Shown piece after piece: positions 38,539 to 47,390 of a stretch of DNA of 64,000 nucleotides. Numbering within the stretch: the first letter of the stretch is position 1; every line of letters begins with the position of its first letter. Source of the stretch: an uncultured Woeseiaceae bacterium (GTDB lineage: Bacteria > Pseudomonadota > Gammaproteobacteria > Steroidobacterales > Woeseiaceae); contig CAMYJB010000012.1 of NCBI GenBank assembly GCA_947258565.1, forward strand, positions 45,853 to 109,852. The letters are read 5' to 3'. Made by a program: the position numbers and the translations under genes. The notes below the pieces were generated by a model, which saw nothing but the letters and a program-made list of their open reading frames with translations, did no database searches and was not told the origin of the DNA.

Positions 38539-39099
38539 ATGCCACTCGACATTACGTTTACTTTGAGCGACGAGGACCTGGCGCGATTCCAGGCGATCGT
38601 GGACAAGGCGCGCACGGCGGTGGAAGACGATACCGCCGCGAAACAGATCGAGCAGGCCGCGCGGGACCTGCTTCGCCAGACGCGCGAGACCGAGCTGCCC
38701 GAGTTCATCTCGATCCGCATGGCCAGGCTCAGCGTAGTCATCGACATGATCAACGACGCGGAGTGGAACCTGTCCGAGGGCGAACGGCGGCATGTGCTCA
38801 GCGCCCTGGCCTACCTTTGTGACCCCGAGGACCTGATCCCCGACCACATTCCGGGCCTCGGATTTCTCGACGATGCTATCTACGCAGAGATCGTACTTGG
38901 CGAGCTGCGTACTGAAATCAGCCTGTACGAGGAATTCTGCGCCTTCCGGGACGCAGAGGAATCGAGGCGCAAGGCACGTGGCGAGGACGTCAAGATCGGC
39001 CGCAACGAGTGGCTGGCCGACAAGCGTGCCGCGCTGCACGCGAAGATGCGCAAGCGCCGCGTCGCCGAAGGCGGCCGCTGGCGCATGCGCCTCTGGTAG
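38539..39099 (+). CDS. DUF1232 (YkvA-like) protein
   Basis: ATG 38539 has AGGAAG upstream and gives 186 residues. The DUF1232 core is ALAYLCDPEDLIPDHIPGLG, followed by FLDDAIYAEIV (residues about 95-125). Elsewhere this fold is a short hydrophobic domain with an Asp-rich IPD-type motif and unknown role. The N-terminal 70 residues are a charged helical extension, and the C-terminus is strongly basic (Lys/Arg-rich). No membrane segment is evident, so it is probably cytoplasmic or peripheral. Function unknown. Confidence 0.8.
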   Translation: MPLDITFTLSDEDLARFQAIVDKARTAVEDDTAAKQIEQAARDLLRQTRETELPEFISIRMARLSVVIDMINDAEWNLSEGERRHVLSALAYLCDPEDLIPDHIPGLGFLDDAIYAEIVLGELRTEISLYEEFCAFRDAEESRRKARGEDVKIGRNEWLADKRAALHAKMRKRRVAEGGRWRMRLW

Positions 39100-39172
39100 T
39101 CCCCGGGGAGTGCCGGAAGTGACGATTGGTTCCGGTTTCGCTTGAACATAATGGGCGAAAATGGGGGGGCCT

Positions 39173-40336
39173 ATGAACCGCCTCGCAAAAATCGTCCAGT
39201 CGGCAACGCCGTCGCACCGTATTCAATTCCGCAGGAACAAATACGGCACGAGCGGCGCGCGCGAGTTTCTGCGCGACCTTCTGGCCATTGCGAATGCCGA
39301 CGTAGACGGATCACGCTACATCATCGTCGGCGCAGAATTCGACGATGGCGGCCAAAAACAACTTGTCGGCGTAGGGCGCGACGATTTCACGGGCAAACCA
39401 TCGTACCTGGCGCTGGCACGGGATTTCATCGAACCGCCCGTGCGCCTGCGATACGAGTCGGTCATCGTCGATGACACGCGCGTCGGCGTCTATGAAATCG
39501 GCGACTGCCAGGATCGACCATACATGATGCGCAAGGACTTCTCCGAAACATTGCGAAGGGGCGACGCCTACATGCGCGCGGGCGACCAGGCCGTGAAAAT
39601 GAACCGGCGACAATTGCAGACACTTTTCGAGAAAAAGTTTCGAGAGTCCGTGTCCGGAGATTCCATCGAGATCGGCTTTCCAGGCGAGATCATTTACAAG
39701 GACATGCGCGTTCCATTATGTGATCTGTCGCAGCTGCCTTCCGAAACAGCGGCGACCAACATCAGGCAATTCATGGAGGTAAAGAGCCGCATGAAAGCAG
39801 CGGGCGGCAACACCATGGTTGCGCGCCTGACGCATGCGCGCCTGTTTGGCACAGACAGTCCTTACGAAGACCGTTCGCCCGAGGAACTCTCCGAAGAGAT
39901 GCACCAGATTCGGCGCCAGTACCTGGACGAGGACGAACACTATCTATTCCAGAAGCATGGCCAGTCGCTGCAGTTCGTCATTTACAACCAGGGTGACGAG
40001 CCTTTACGCGACGCGTCGCTGACCGTGGTCATGCCGAACCACGCCGCGTTCTACGTTGCATACCGGCTGCCAAAGCTCTTCAAGAACGGCAATTTCGTGG
40101 AACGATTGCCGTCGGAACAGGCGGACTACCCGTCAGTAAAGCTTTCTGATGACACGGTGCGCGTGTCAGCCAATCTGGGTGACGTGCCGGCGGGCGAAAT
40201 CGTCGAAGTATTCACGCGGCCACTCTTGATCTGTGCCGGCAAAGACCTTGCGGGACGCCGCATCGGTATCCAGTTCGCGCTGCATGCAAGCAATCTCCGG
40301 GCACCCGCCCAAAGCAAATTGCGTCTGCTGCTCTAG
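39173..40336 (+). CDS. AlbA_2 (Schlafen-type) domain protein
   Basis: This 387-residue protein begins at ATG 39173, behind a G-rich ribosome site; a second in-frame ATG at 39161 lies before a run of seven G. The N-terminal AlbA_2 domain (about residues 15-145: GAREFLRDLLAIANADVDGS, YIIVGAEFDDGG, YMRAGDQAVKMNRRQL) belongs to a family of putative nucleic-acid-binding or nuclease-related domains. The C-terminal 230 residues are not recognised. They look like a beta-sandwich (SLQFVIYNQGDEPLRDASL), typical of a sensor or binding domain. It stands alone between a DUF1232 gene and a convergent phosphoribosyltransferase gene. Confidence 0.75.
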   Translation: MNRLAKIVQSATPSHRIQFRRNKYGTSGAREFLRDLLAIANADVDGSRYIIVGAEFDDGGQKQLVGVGRDDFTGKPSYLALARDFIEPPVRLRYESVIVDDTRVGVYEIGDCQDRPYMMRKDFSETLRRGDAYMRAGDQAVKMNRRQLQTLFEKKFRESVSGDSIEIGFPGEIIYKDMRVPLCDLSQLPSETAATNIRQFMEVKSRMKAAGGNTMVARLTHARLFGTDSPYEDRSPEELSEEMHQIRRQYLDEDEHYLFQKHGQSLQFVIYNQGDEPLRDASLTVVMPNHAAFYVAYRLPKLFKNGNFVERLPSEQADYPSVKLSDDTVRVSANLGDVPAGEIVEVFTRPLLICAGKDLAGRRIGIQFALHASNLRAPAQSKLRLLL

Positions 40337-40438
40337 CGGTCGATCCAGTTGTCGACATTGGGCGCGGCTTAACGCTCGAGCTGCGCCACCAGCCCTCGCG
40401 CTTGTGCATTGCCGGGCAGCATGCCGGACCGCGCGGCT

Positions 40439-41011
40439 TCAGGCCGTTCTGGCGGGCGCCTTGACGGCCTCGACGATACGCGCGATCTCGGGTCTCGTGG
40501 CGTGTAACTCGTCGGGCGACAGCGCGTCGAGCTCATGAGGAAACACCAGCCACTCCGCGGTCTCGTGGATGAAATAGTCCGGAACAAGCTCGGTCACGTT
40601 GCGACTCGGCTTGTACCACGGAACGGCGATGCGTATGTCCTCCGGCGTGTTGTCCCTCGCTCGGCTCTTCAGTTCCTCGATGACCGCGACGATCGTATTG
40701 CCGGTATCGAATACGTCGTCCACGATCAGCAGGCGGTCGTCGTGGCAAATCTTCTTGATGATGTAGTTGAGGCCGTGGACGGCAACAGCCCCGCGCTGAT
40801 CGACGCCGACATAGGACGAGGTACGGATCGCGATGTGATCCGACTCGACGCCGCAATAGTCGAGGATTTCCTGTACGGCCATGCCCACCGGCGTGCCGCC
40901 GCGCCAGATCGCGATAATCATCGTCGGACGAAATCCGCTCTCCAGCACGTCGAGCCCCAGGCGGAAAGAATCCTCGAGCAGCTCCTGAGCGGAAAGTACG
41001 GTCTTGTCCAT
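40439..41011 (-). CDS. phosphoribosyltransferase (type I PRTase)
   Basis: This 190-residue protein has the type I PRTase fold. The PRPP-binding loop is LLIVDDVFDTGNTI, and the flap region contains YVGVDQRGAVAVHGLNYII. The early strand TMIIAIWRGGTPVGMAV matches purine-salvage enzymes such as hypoxanthine or xanthine phosphoribosyltransferases. The acceptor base is not determined. It is transcribed away from a paralogue at 41095-41694 with the same layout, sharing a short 83-base divergent promoter region. Confidence 0.85.
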   Translation of the reverse strand: MDKTVLSAQELLEDSFRLGLDVLESGFRPTMIIAIWRGGTPVGMAVQEILDYCGVESDHIAIRTSSYVGVDQRGAVAVHGLNYIIKKICHDDRLLIVDDVFDTGNTIVAVIEELKSRARDNTPEDIRIAVPWYKPSRNVTELVPDYFIHETAEWLVFPHELDALSPDELHATRPEIARIVEAVKAPARTA

Positions 41012-41025
41012 TATTATTCTCTTTG

Positions 41026-41054
41026 CTGCCGGGCCGTCGCGCGCCGGCTATAAT
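41026..41054 (+). promoter_or_regulatory. sigma70-like promoter for the rightward phosphoribosyltransferase
   Basis: A perfect -10 hexamer TATAAT (41049-41054) lies 40 bases before the start codon of the rightward gene. The best -35 match 17 bases upstream is weak (CTGCCG). Confidence 0.5.
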
Positions 41055-41094
41055 GCGGGCCTGAATTCTACCGTACTGCGAGCGTCTACGAACA

Positions 41095-41694
41095 ATGAAC
41101 AAGCGATTCATCCGTGCCGACGATCTGCTCAGCGATTCATTCCAGCTCGCAGCAAATATCCACGCGGCGGACTTCCGGCCCGATTTTCTCGTAGGCCTGT
41201 GGCGCGGCGGCAGCGCCGTCGGCATTGCCGTGCAGGAGGGCCTGGAATATTTCGGCACGCCCACGGATCACATCGCCATTCGTACGTCCTACTCCGGCGC
41301 GCACCGCTACCCGGAGATGGTGAGCAAGGCCGACCAGATTCGCGTCCACGGACTGCAGTACCTGCTGGAAAACCTGTGTTCTCATCACTCGATGCTGATC
41401 GTCGACGACGTATACAGCACGGGATCCAGCGTCAAGGCTGTCATCGACCAGCTGGCGCGTAAGACACGGCGTAATCTCCCCGGCGACATCCGCATCGCGA
41501 CCGTCTGGTACCGGCCGACGGCGTCGACGTTGCGCACGCCGGACTATTACGTTCACGAGACGGACGACTGGCTGGTATTGCCGTACGAACTCTCGGGGCA
41601 ATCGCTGGGCGAATTGCGCGAAAATCGCCCGGAGCTTGGCGGGATATTCGACAGGCTCGAGCGCCAGCTGAAAGCACCCGCTGCCGATCAGTAG
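41095..41694 (+). CDS. phosphoribosyltransferase, paralogue of the leftward gene
   Basis: This 199-residue type I PRTase has the PRPP loop MLIVDDVYSTGSSV and the strand DFLVGLWRGGSAVGIAV. It aligns along its whole length with the leftward neighbour (shared DHIAIRTS, HGLQYLLENLC/HGLNYIIKKIC, and HETxxWLVxPxEL). The two probably arose by duplication and diverged, perhaps to prefer different purine bases. The gene ends 7 bases inside the convergent small lipoprotein gene. Confidence 0.85.
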   Translation: MNKRFIRADDLLSDSFQLAANIHAADFRPDFLVGLWRGGSAVGIAVQEGLEYFGTPTDHIAIRTSYSGAHRYPEMVSKADQIRVHGLQYLLENLCSHHSMLIVDDVYSTGSSVKAVIDQLARKTRRNLPGDIRIATVWYRPTASTLRTPDYYVHETDDWLVLPYELSGQSLGELRENRPELGGIFDRLERQLKAPAADQ

Positions 41695-41873
41695 ATGCGG
41701 CCGCCGATCCTGACGCTGGTGCCCATTCCGCCGCCGCCGTAATAGCCGCCACCGCTGTAGGAGCTGTAGCCGACGCTGCCATAGACAGCAGGCGGCTCGC
41801 ATGAGGCCAGCACCGAACACAGTGCGAGCAGCGCTGAGATACCGGCCACTCGTCTAATCCTGGAGATCTTCAT
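41688..41873 (-). CDS. small glycine/tyrosine-rich lipoprotein
   Basis: ATG 41873 follows GAGGAAACAACA and begins a 61-residue protein with a lipobox LASC. The mature part is about 37 residues, mainly Gly, Tyr and Ser (for example SSYSGGGYYGGGGMGTSV), and is probably disordered. The gene lies 10 bases behind the VOC lipoprotein gene and is likely cotranscribed. I do not recognise the function. It overlaps the convergent phosphoribosyltransferase gene by 7 bases. Confidence 0.7.
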   Translation of the reverse strand: MKISRIRRVAGISALLALCSVLASCEPPAVYGSVGYSSYSGGGYYGGGGMGTSVRIGGRIY

Positions 41874-41883
41874 TGTTGTTTCC

Positions 41884-42765
41884 TCAGTCAAGTGGCCAGG
41901 TCTGAACGGCGACGCCTGCTCCGGATGGCCCGGCGATGAAGGCAACTTCGCCGCCAATGGGCCGCGCCTGTGCCTCGACGAGCACGCGGCCGCCGAGACT
42001 CTCGACCTGCGCCGTCACCGCCGACGGGTCCTCGACACGAACGTAGTTGACCCAGACCGGGCGTTCATCCGCGAACGGGTTTTCGAGCACACCCGCGCGC
42101 GGCCTGTCCGCATATTTCAGGACGCGGTAACTCCGGTCCGTGTTTTCGACGTCATGATCCGTATGCTGCAATCCGATTACCGCCTGGTAGAAGCCCGTGG
42201 CACTCTCGACATCGTCGGTCCAGAGTTCGTCCCATAACCAGCCATTCTGCACAGGTTCGCTGTCCGACGGGTCCCCGTCCCTGGTCTGGATCATCGCGAA
42301 CAGCGCGCCGGTCGAATCAGCCACGACGGCCATTCGTCCGCGATTACCGATAGACTCCGGCGGATTCAGGACATTGCCGCCTGCGCCGGACACGCGCCCC
42401 ACCGCGGCATCGACGTCGGCGACCGATATCGTCGTAATCCATTGCGAGACGTTCTCCTCCTTGCCCAGTGCATTGGTGTCTACCATCCCCCCGATCAATT
42501 CGCCGTTGTGACGGATCAACATGTAGGAATCACTTCCGCCAACGCCGACGAACACCTTGGGCGCCTCGAACTCCCAGCCGAACAGTTCACCGTAAAAACG
42601 CCGTGACGCTTCAGGTGTGTTGGTCAGCAGGTCCCGCCAGACGACCTTGCCGTTGTGACGCTCGTCCGTCGGCGCCTCGGTGATCGGCGGCAGATTCACC
42701 GTGATCGCCGTACAGCCCGCGGCCAGCAACAGCAGCACCGGCGCGGTGTTTCTTGGTGTCAGCAA
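41884..42765 (-). CDS. VOC (glyoxalase/dioxygenase-fold) lipoprotein
   Basis: This 293-residue lipoprotein (lipobox LAAGC) carries two tandem VOC half-domains. The first begins near VVWRDLLTNTPEASRRFYGE and the second near LWTDDVESATGFYQAVIGL. Duplicated betaalpha-betabetabeta units usually form one metal site, but an exported lipid-anchored VOC protein is uncommon. The substrate is not evident. The start is a TTG with GGGAG immediately next to it, so the exact initiation codon is uncertain. It lies downstream of the FAN1-exonuclease gene, with 36 bases between. Confidence 0.75.
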   Translation of the reverse strand: MLTPRNTAPVLLLLAAGCTAITVNLPPITEAPTDERHNGKVVWRDLLTNTPEASRRFYGELFGWEFEAPKVFVGVGGSDSYMLIRHNGELIGGMVDTNALGKEENVSQWITTISVADVDAAVGRVSGAGGNVLNPPESIGNRGRMAVVADSTGALFAMIQTRDGDPSDSEPVQNGWLWDELWTDDVESATGFYQAVIGLQHTDHDVENTDRSYRVLKYADRPRAGVLENPFADERPVWVNYVRVEDPSAVTAQVESLGGRVLVEAQARPIGGEVAFIAGPSGAGVAVQTWPLD

Positions 42766-42801
42766 CTCCCTTCCCCAGTCGATAAACTCAAGGCGGCGAT
42801 G

Positions 42802-45051
42802 CTACCTCATCGCCACACCGTCCGCACGGCGGCCATCAGCCCCCTGAGTTCCGGTTAGCATCTCGCTGCGTTTTTCATTGATGATCAACAACAGCTGGGC
42901 CGCGGCCTCCGCATCGCACAATGCGCGATGGTGATTCGGAAGCGGAATGTCGTAGGCCTCCGCAAGCGCTGCCAGGCTGTACGAGCGCTGCCCGGGATAC
43001 AGCTTGCGCATCGAAGCGCAGGTGCAGAGCCTCGGATACCGGAATTTGCGGCCGAGACGGCCGAACTCCCGCGAGATGAACCCGTAGTCGAACTCGACAT
43101 TGTGCGCGACGAAGATGGACCCCTGCATGAATGCCTCGAGCTCGTCAGCGATGTCGGCAAAGTACGGCGCATCTTCGACCATGGCGGGCGTGATCCCGGT
43201 CAGCCGGGTAATGCCCGGCGGTATCGCGCGCTGCGGATTCAGCAGCGTCGAGAAGCGCCCGACGATCTCACCATTGCGAAGCTTGACCGCGCCGATCTCG
43301 GTGACCCGGTGATGCTCGCCGCGCCCGCCGGTCGTCTCGACGTCCACGACGACGTATTCCTGCCCCGGATCCAGCGTCCAGCAAATGCGCACGACGTCGG
43401 CGCGGAACCCGGCGGACCGCAACTGTTCCAGGCGCAGGAGCTGGTTGCGGCGCAGCTGGTCGCCCTCTGTCTTGACCTCGATGAATCGCGCGCCACTGTC
43501 GTCGATCACCAGCAAGTCCGGATATCCGTAACGGGACCCTTCGTAGTCCTGGCAGAAACGCGTGAGCACCTGCCGCAAGGGATCGCCCCGCTCTGTGTCC
43601 AGCAGTGCGAACAACGCATCGATGATGCGGCGCCGCCACCGGAATACGCCGTTGGGCGTGCCGTAATGTGCCGTACTGGACCGCAGCAGTTCGCGAACCA
43701 CGGATTTCGGCTCGTCGAGGATCGCCAGCTTTGCGTCGATCGCAGCGCGATTGTCGTCGTAAAACGTGCCCGTGGTCAGGTTGCGCGGCACGAACTCGAA
43801 TGGCGAATGCAGGACGGCGTCACCGCCCGCGAACAGTTCGTCCCAGAAGTAGAGGCCGAAAAATGTTCGCCACAGCGCATTCTCCACGCGGAACGCGCGG
43901 TGTCCCTCTCGCTCGAAGTGGTTGGCGGCAGCCCGTTCCGGTGAGCCGCTTTGCGCTTCGTCGATGTCGATGGTCCCGGCGGCCCGCAGGACGTCGGTAA
44001 CGACGGACGTCCGCTTGCGGCCGAACTTGCGCTCGTAGAAGTCTCGCGCGAACAGCCATTCCTCGTCGCTGCCCGGATCGTCGATACAGCGCTCTAGGTA
44101 ACGCCTCGCCTCGTCCTTCTGTCCGCTCGCGAAGAGGATGCGCACCGAACGTTCCATGCACCGCGCCGATTCGCCGGCCTGGAACAGCCTGAGCGCGCCG
44201 TAAGTATCGCCCGCTGTCTCCGCTCTGCGTCCCAGGCGATAGGCGAGCGTGTCACGCAGCGCCGCAGCGCCGGGACTCAACGGCTGCGGCCATTCGCAGG
44301 CCTCGTCCATGAGTTCTTCTGTCGCCCCCGCAGCAGCCGAACGCAAACGCGCCAGGCGCGTCTCGAAATAATAGTGCTCGAGCGCTTCCTCCCGATCCGC
44401 GAAACGCGGCTCGAAAGACTCGCGAAAATTGTGCGTCCTGACGATGCCGAGGTCGCGCATCGTAAAGCGCGCCAGCCCTTCCTGCAGGCGTCCGAAGTAC
44501 AGGAACATCAGGAAATCGACTTCCTGCGTCCGGCTTTGCACGACGAGCCTCGAGAGATCGACATGATTGACGAAGTCCGCGGGCGCGCAATTCGCCCTCG
44601 CGAAGCCGACATACTCGGCTTTTTTCATGGAACTGCGCACGCCGACGAACTGCCCTGCCAGGGCCTCGTAGAGTTCGCCTCGCGTCAGGAAACGCAGCAG
44701 CTCGTCGAAGTGCACTGCGGACGGCGACTCGAGCCAGCCGTGATCTCGCAGTATCGCGACAAGCGCCTGAGTGTCGCCCAGCTCCGGGTACTTCAGGCGA
44801 TTACCGGCAAAAACGTTGCCCTTGCGGTTCACCAGCCTCACGTAGAGGCACTGCGCGTCCCTCGGCAGACGCTCGAAGTCGCGGATGAAGGCAATATGAT
44901 TATCGAGCAGGACGTGGCCGTAGTTGGCCTCGACGAACTCCATCATCTCGACGAAGTGCGAGTGGTAATAGAAGGTCGGAAGCTCTCGGGGCCGGCGCCC
45001 TGAGGCAGAGTTTTCGTTGCGCGCAGGGGCGTGGTACATGTCGTCCGGCAT
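42802..45051 (-). CDS. FAN1-like nuclease fused to a DEDDh 3'-5' exonuclease
   Basis: This 749-residue protein combines two nucleases. Residues 1-480 match the helical and TPR-like part of FAN1. A VRR-NUC domain follows (about 485-560) with the metal motif PD (511-512), EVK (525-527), then D531 and Q537. The C-terminal domain (about 565-725) is a DnaQ-type exonuclease with Asp570, Glu572, Asp655 and the terminal His708/Asp713. FAN1 removes DNA flaps and interstrand cross-links, and DEDDh enzymes trim 3' ends. Joining the two in one chain is unusual; cross-link or repair-flap processing is inference. Confidence 0.88.
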   Translation of the reverse strand: MPDDMYHAPARNENSASGRRPRELPTFYYHSHFVEMMEFVEANYGHVLLDNHIAFIRDFERLPRDAQCLYVRLVNRKGNVFAGNRLKYPELGDTQALVAILRDHGWLESPSAVHFDELLRFLTRGELYEALAGQFVGVRSSMKKAEYVGFARANCAPADFVNHVDLSRLVVQSRTQEVDFLMFLYFGRLQEGLARFTMRDLGIVRTHNFRESFEPRFADREEALEHYYFETRLARLRSAAAGATEELMDEACEWPQPLSPGAAALRDTLAYRLGRRAETAGDTYGALRLFQAGESARCMERSVRILFASGQKDEARRYLERCIDDPGSDEEWLFARDFYERKFGRKRTSVVTDVLRAAGTIDIDEAQSGSPERAAANHFEREGHRAFRVENALWRTFFGLYFWDELFAGGDAVLHSPFEFVPRNLTTGTFYDDNRAAIDAKLAILDEPKSVVRELLRSSTAHYGTPNGVFRWRRRIIDALFALLDTERGDPLRQVLTRFCQDYEGSRYGYPDLLVIDDSGARFIEVKTEGDQLRRNQLLRLEQLRSAGFRADVVRICWTLDPGQEYVVVDVETTGGRGEHHRVTEIGAVKLRNGEIVGRFSTLLNPQRAIPPGITRLTGITPAMVEDAPYFADIADELEAFMQGSIFVAHNVEFDYGFISREFGRLGRKFRYPRLCTCASMRKLYPGQRSYSLAALAEAYDIPLPNHHRALCDAEAAAQLLLIINEKRSEMLTGTQGADGRRADGVAMR

Positions 45052-45095
45052 GTCCGCATATTGCAGCGACTACGCTCCGTCGGCAACATGAGCGT

Positions 45096-46103
45096 ATGCC
45101 TGCTATTCGAATCGCCGCGACCCTTGTCGCCGTGCTGTTGCTGTCACCGTCGGACGCGACTCCCCTGTTCGATGATACGGCTGTCATCGACGCCACGCTC
45201 GAGGGCCCGCTGGGGGAACTGATGAACGACACGGACAGCCGCGAACAGCTGCCCTTCCTGTTGCGCGCCGGTGTCACGGAGCATGCAGTCAAGGTCCGCC
45301 TCCGCGGCAAGAGCCGGCTGCGAGTCTGCGATTTCATGCCGATGCGGCTGAATTTCAAGAAAAGTGAGGTCGACGGCACGCTCTTCGAAGGACAGGACAA
45401 GCTCAAGCTCGTCGTGCCCTGCCATACGTCGCAACGCGCCGAAAAAAACCTGATCGAGGAATACGCGGTCTACCGTATCTTCAACCTGCTGACACCCGCA
45501 AGCTATCGCGTGCGCCTGCTGCGCATTGCCTTCAGGGATGCCGGCCGCGATGGTGACGACGTTCGCATGCATGCCTTCCTGATCGAACCGGCGCGGCAAC
45601 TGGCCGAACGCCTCGGCGGCCAGGGATCGGAACTGCCCGAGGTCGCGCTCAACTGGTTCGATGCGGATCACCTGGCGCTGGTATATGTATTCCAGTACCT
45701 GGTCAGCAATGTCGACTGGTCATTGGTCAGGCCGCCCGAGGAGGAAGCCTGCTGCCACAATGGCACGCTGGTCGAGACCGGCGCGACTATTCTCTATGTG
45801 CCCTACGACTTCGATCTCTCGGGATTCGTGGACGCACCGTACGCGTTTCCTCCGGCTGAACTGCGCATCGACAGCGTAACGCAGCGCCGCTACCGCGGTT
45901 TCTGCACCGAAAGGGATATCCTGAAGAAAGCGCTGGATAACGTCCTGTTGAAAAGGCAGGACATTGCCGCACTGATAGAGTCATTGCCCGTCCTGAGCGA
46001 CAAGAACAAGCGTAGCCGCATGTCCTACCTGGACCAGTTTTTCAGGGCTGCGGAAAAAGAGGGCAAGCTGCTGAAGCGCTTCGAGAATCGCTGCCTGGAC
46101 TAG
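45096..46103 (+). CDS. secreted CotH-like (atypical kinase-fold) protein 1
   Basis: I recognise this 335-residue protein only as a likely distant CotH-type kinase-fold protein. It has a signal peptide ending near PSDAT. The block KVRLRGKSRLRVCDF plus LKLVVPC resembles the N-lobe (Arg-Gly and Lys) of CotH. FQYLVSNVDWS, CCHN (219-222) and VPYDFDLSG (235-243) match the metal- and ATP-binding C-lobe. A paralogue at 58809-59858 shares all blocks. Kinase activity is not proven. It is divergent from the FAN1-exonuclease gene and converges on guaD with a 4-base overlap. Confidence 0.6.
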   Translation: MPAIRIAATLVAVLLLSPSDATPLFDDTAVIDATLEGPLGELMNDTDSREQLPFLLRAGVTEHAVKVRLRGKSRLRVCDFMPMRLNFKKSEVDGTLFEGQDKLKLVVPCHTSQRAEKNLIEEYAVYRIFNLLTPASYRVRLLRIAFRDAGRDGDDVRMHAFLIEPARQLAERLGGQGSELPEVALNWFDADHLALVYVFQYLVSNVDWSLVRPPEEEACCHNGTLVETGATILYVPYDFDLSGFVDAPYAFPPAELRIDSVTQRRYRGFCTERDILKKALDNVLLKRQDIAALIESLPVLSDKNKRSRMSYLDQFFRAAEKEGKLLKRFENRCLD

Positions 46104-47386
46104 GCGCGCACCCCTTGCAGGTAGGTGGCCGCGATATTGCGGTCGTCGCCGAGCACGATGAGCGCAAACAGCAACTCCCCGAGCGACGCGGCCAGCGCGG
46201 TGCGATGCGCGCTGATCGATGTGCCGCGCGGGTCCAGCACGACGAAATCCGCCTCCTTGCCGGCCTCGAAGTTACCGATACTGTCATCGAGATACAGGGC
46301 TTGCGCCGCCCCCAGCGTCGCGAGGTATAGCGCGCGACCGGGGGGCAGTGGCTGCTGCTGGAGATGCAGGACCTTGTAGGCCTCGCGCATCGTCTTCAGC
46401 AGCGACAGGCTCGTACCGCCGCCAACGTCTGTGCCCAGGCCGACACGCACCTGCCGCCCGCGCAGCCGGCGCAGATCGAACAGGCCGCTGCCCAGGAACA
46501 TGTTCGACGTCGGGCAGTGCGCCGCCGCAGCGCCGCTCTCTGCCATAAGCCGGCACTCGTTGTCCTGCAGGTGCAGGCAATGCGCAAACACCGATCGTTC
46601 CCGAACCAGGCCGAAGCGATCGTAAACGTCGAGGTAACTCGAACTCCACGGAAACAGCCGGGAAATCTGCTCGACTTCATCGTGATTTTCGGCGAGGTGA
46701 GTGTGAACCCACACATCCGGGTACTCGGCGGCAAGACGCCCTGCCGCCTCGAGCTGTGCCTCGCTCGAGGTCAGGGCAAAGCGTGGCGTGATGGCGTAGC
46801 CGAGCCGGCCTTTGCCGTGCCAGCGCTCGATGAGCTGCTTGCTTTGCTCGTAACCCGTGGCCGCACTGTCCTGCAGCTCTTCGGGACAGTTCGAATCCAT
46901 GAGCACTTTGCCGGCGATCAATCGCATCTTCTTCGAGGCGGCCGCCTCGAAAATGGCATCCGCAGAATGCGCATGCACGGTGCCGAATACCAGCGCTGTC
47001 GTAGTACCGTTCTTGAGGAGCTCATCGACGAAGAAGGCTGCGACCTCGCGTGCATACGCCTCGTCTGCGAACATCATCTCCCGTGGATACGCGTATCGAT
47101 GCAGCCAGTCCAGCAGCTCTTCGCCGTAGGATGCGATGACGTCGATCTGCGGATAGTGGACGTGACAGTCGATGAGTCCCGGCACGATCAGCTTGCCCGA
47201 GTAGTCCTCGACGCGGGTATCGCCGGACAGCGATCCCATGAGCGCGTCTGCCTCGCCGAGTTCTGCGACCAGGCCATCCTCCACAACGAGCAGCCCGTCT
47301 TCGAGCCAGGCAATAGCTTGTTCGTCGTCTTGCTCGCCGGGATCGGCCAGACAGTGGAAAACAGAACCACGGAACGCCGTGCGCAT
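46100..47386 (-). CDS. guaD: guanine deaminase
   Basis: GuaD converts guanine to xanthine plus ammonia, feeding the XDH step. ATG 47386 has GGAG upstream and gives 428 residues. The metal-binding amidohydrolase motif HVHYPQIDV follows PGLIDC. Other zinc and substrate residues lie in VHTHLAENHDEV, FAHCLHLQ, HCPTSN and GLGTDVGGG. The gene ends the ten-gene purine operon and lies 4 bases behind allA. Confidence 0.93.
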   Translation of the reverse strand: MRTAFRGSVFHCLADPGEQDDEQAIAWLEDGLLVVEDGLVAELGEADALMGSLSGDTRVEDYSGKLIVPGLIDCHVHYPQIDVIASYGEELLDWLHRYAYPREMMFADEAYAREVAAFFVDELLKNGTTTALVFGTVHAHSADAIFEAAASKKMRLIAGKVLMDSNCPEELQDSAATGYEQSKQLIERWHGKGRLGYAITPRFALTSSEAQLEAAGRLAAEYPDVWVHTHLAENHDEVEQISRLFPWSSSYLDVYDRFGLVRERSVFAHCLHLQDNECRLMAESGAAAAHCPTSNMFLGSGLFDLRRLRGRQVRVGLGTDVGGGTSLSLLKTMREAYKVLHLQQQPLPPGRALYLATLGAAQALYLDDSIGNFEAGKEADFVVLDPRGTSISAHRTALAASLGELLFALIVLGDDRNIAATYLQGVRA

Positions 47387-47390
47387 GCCG

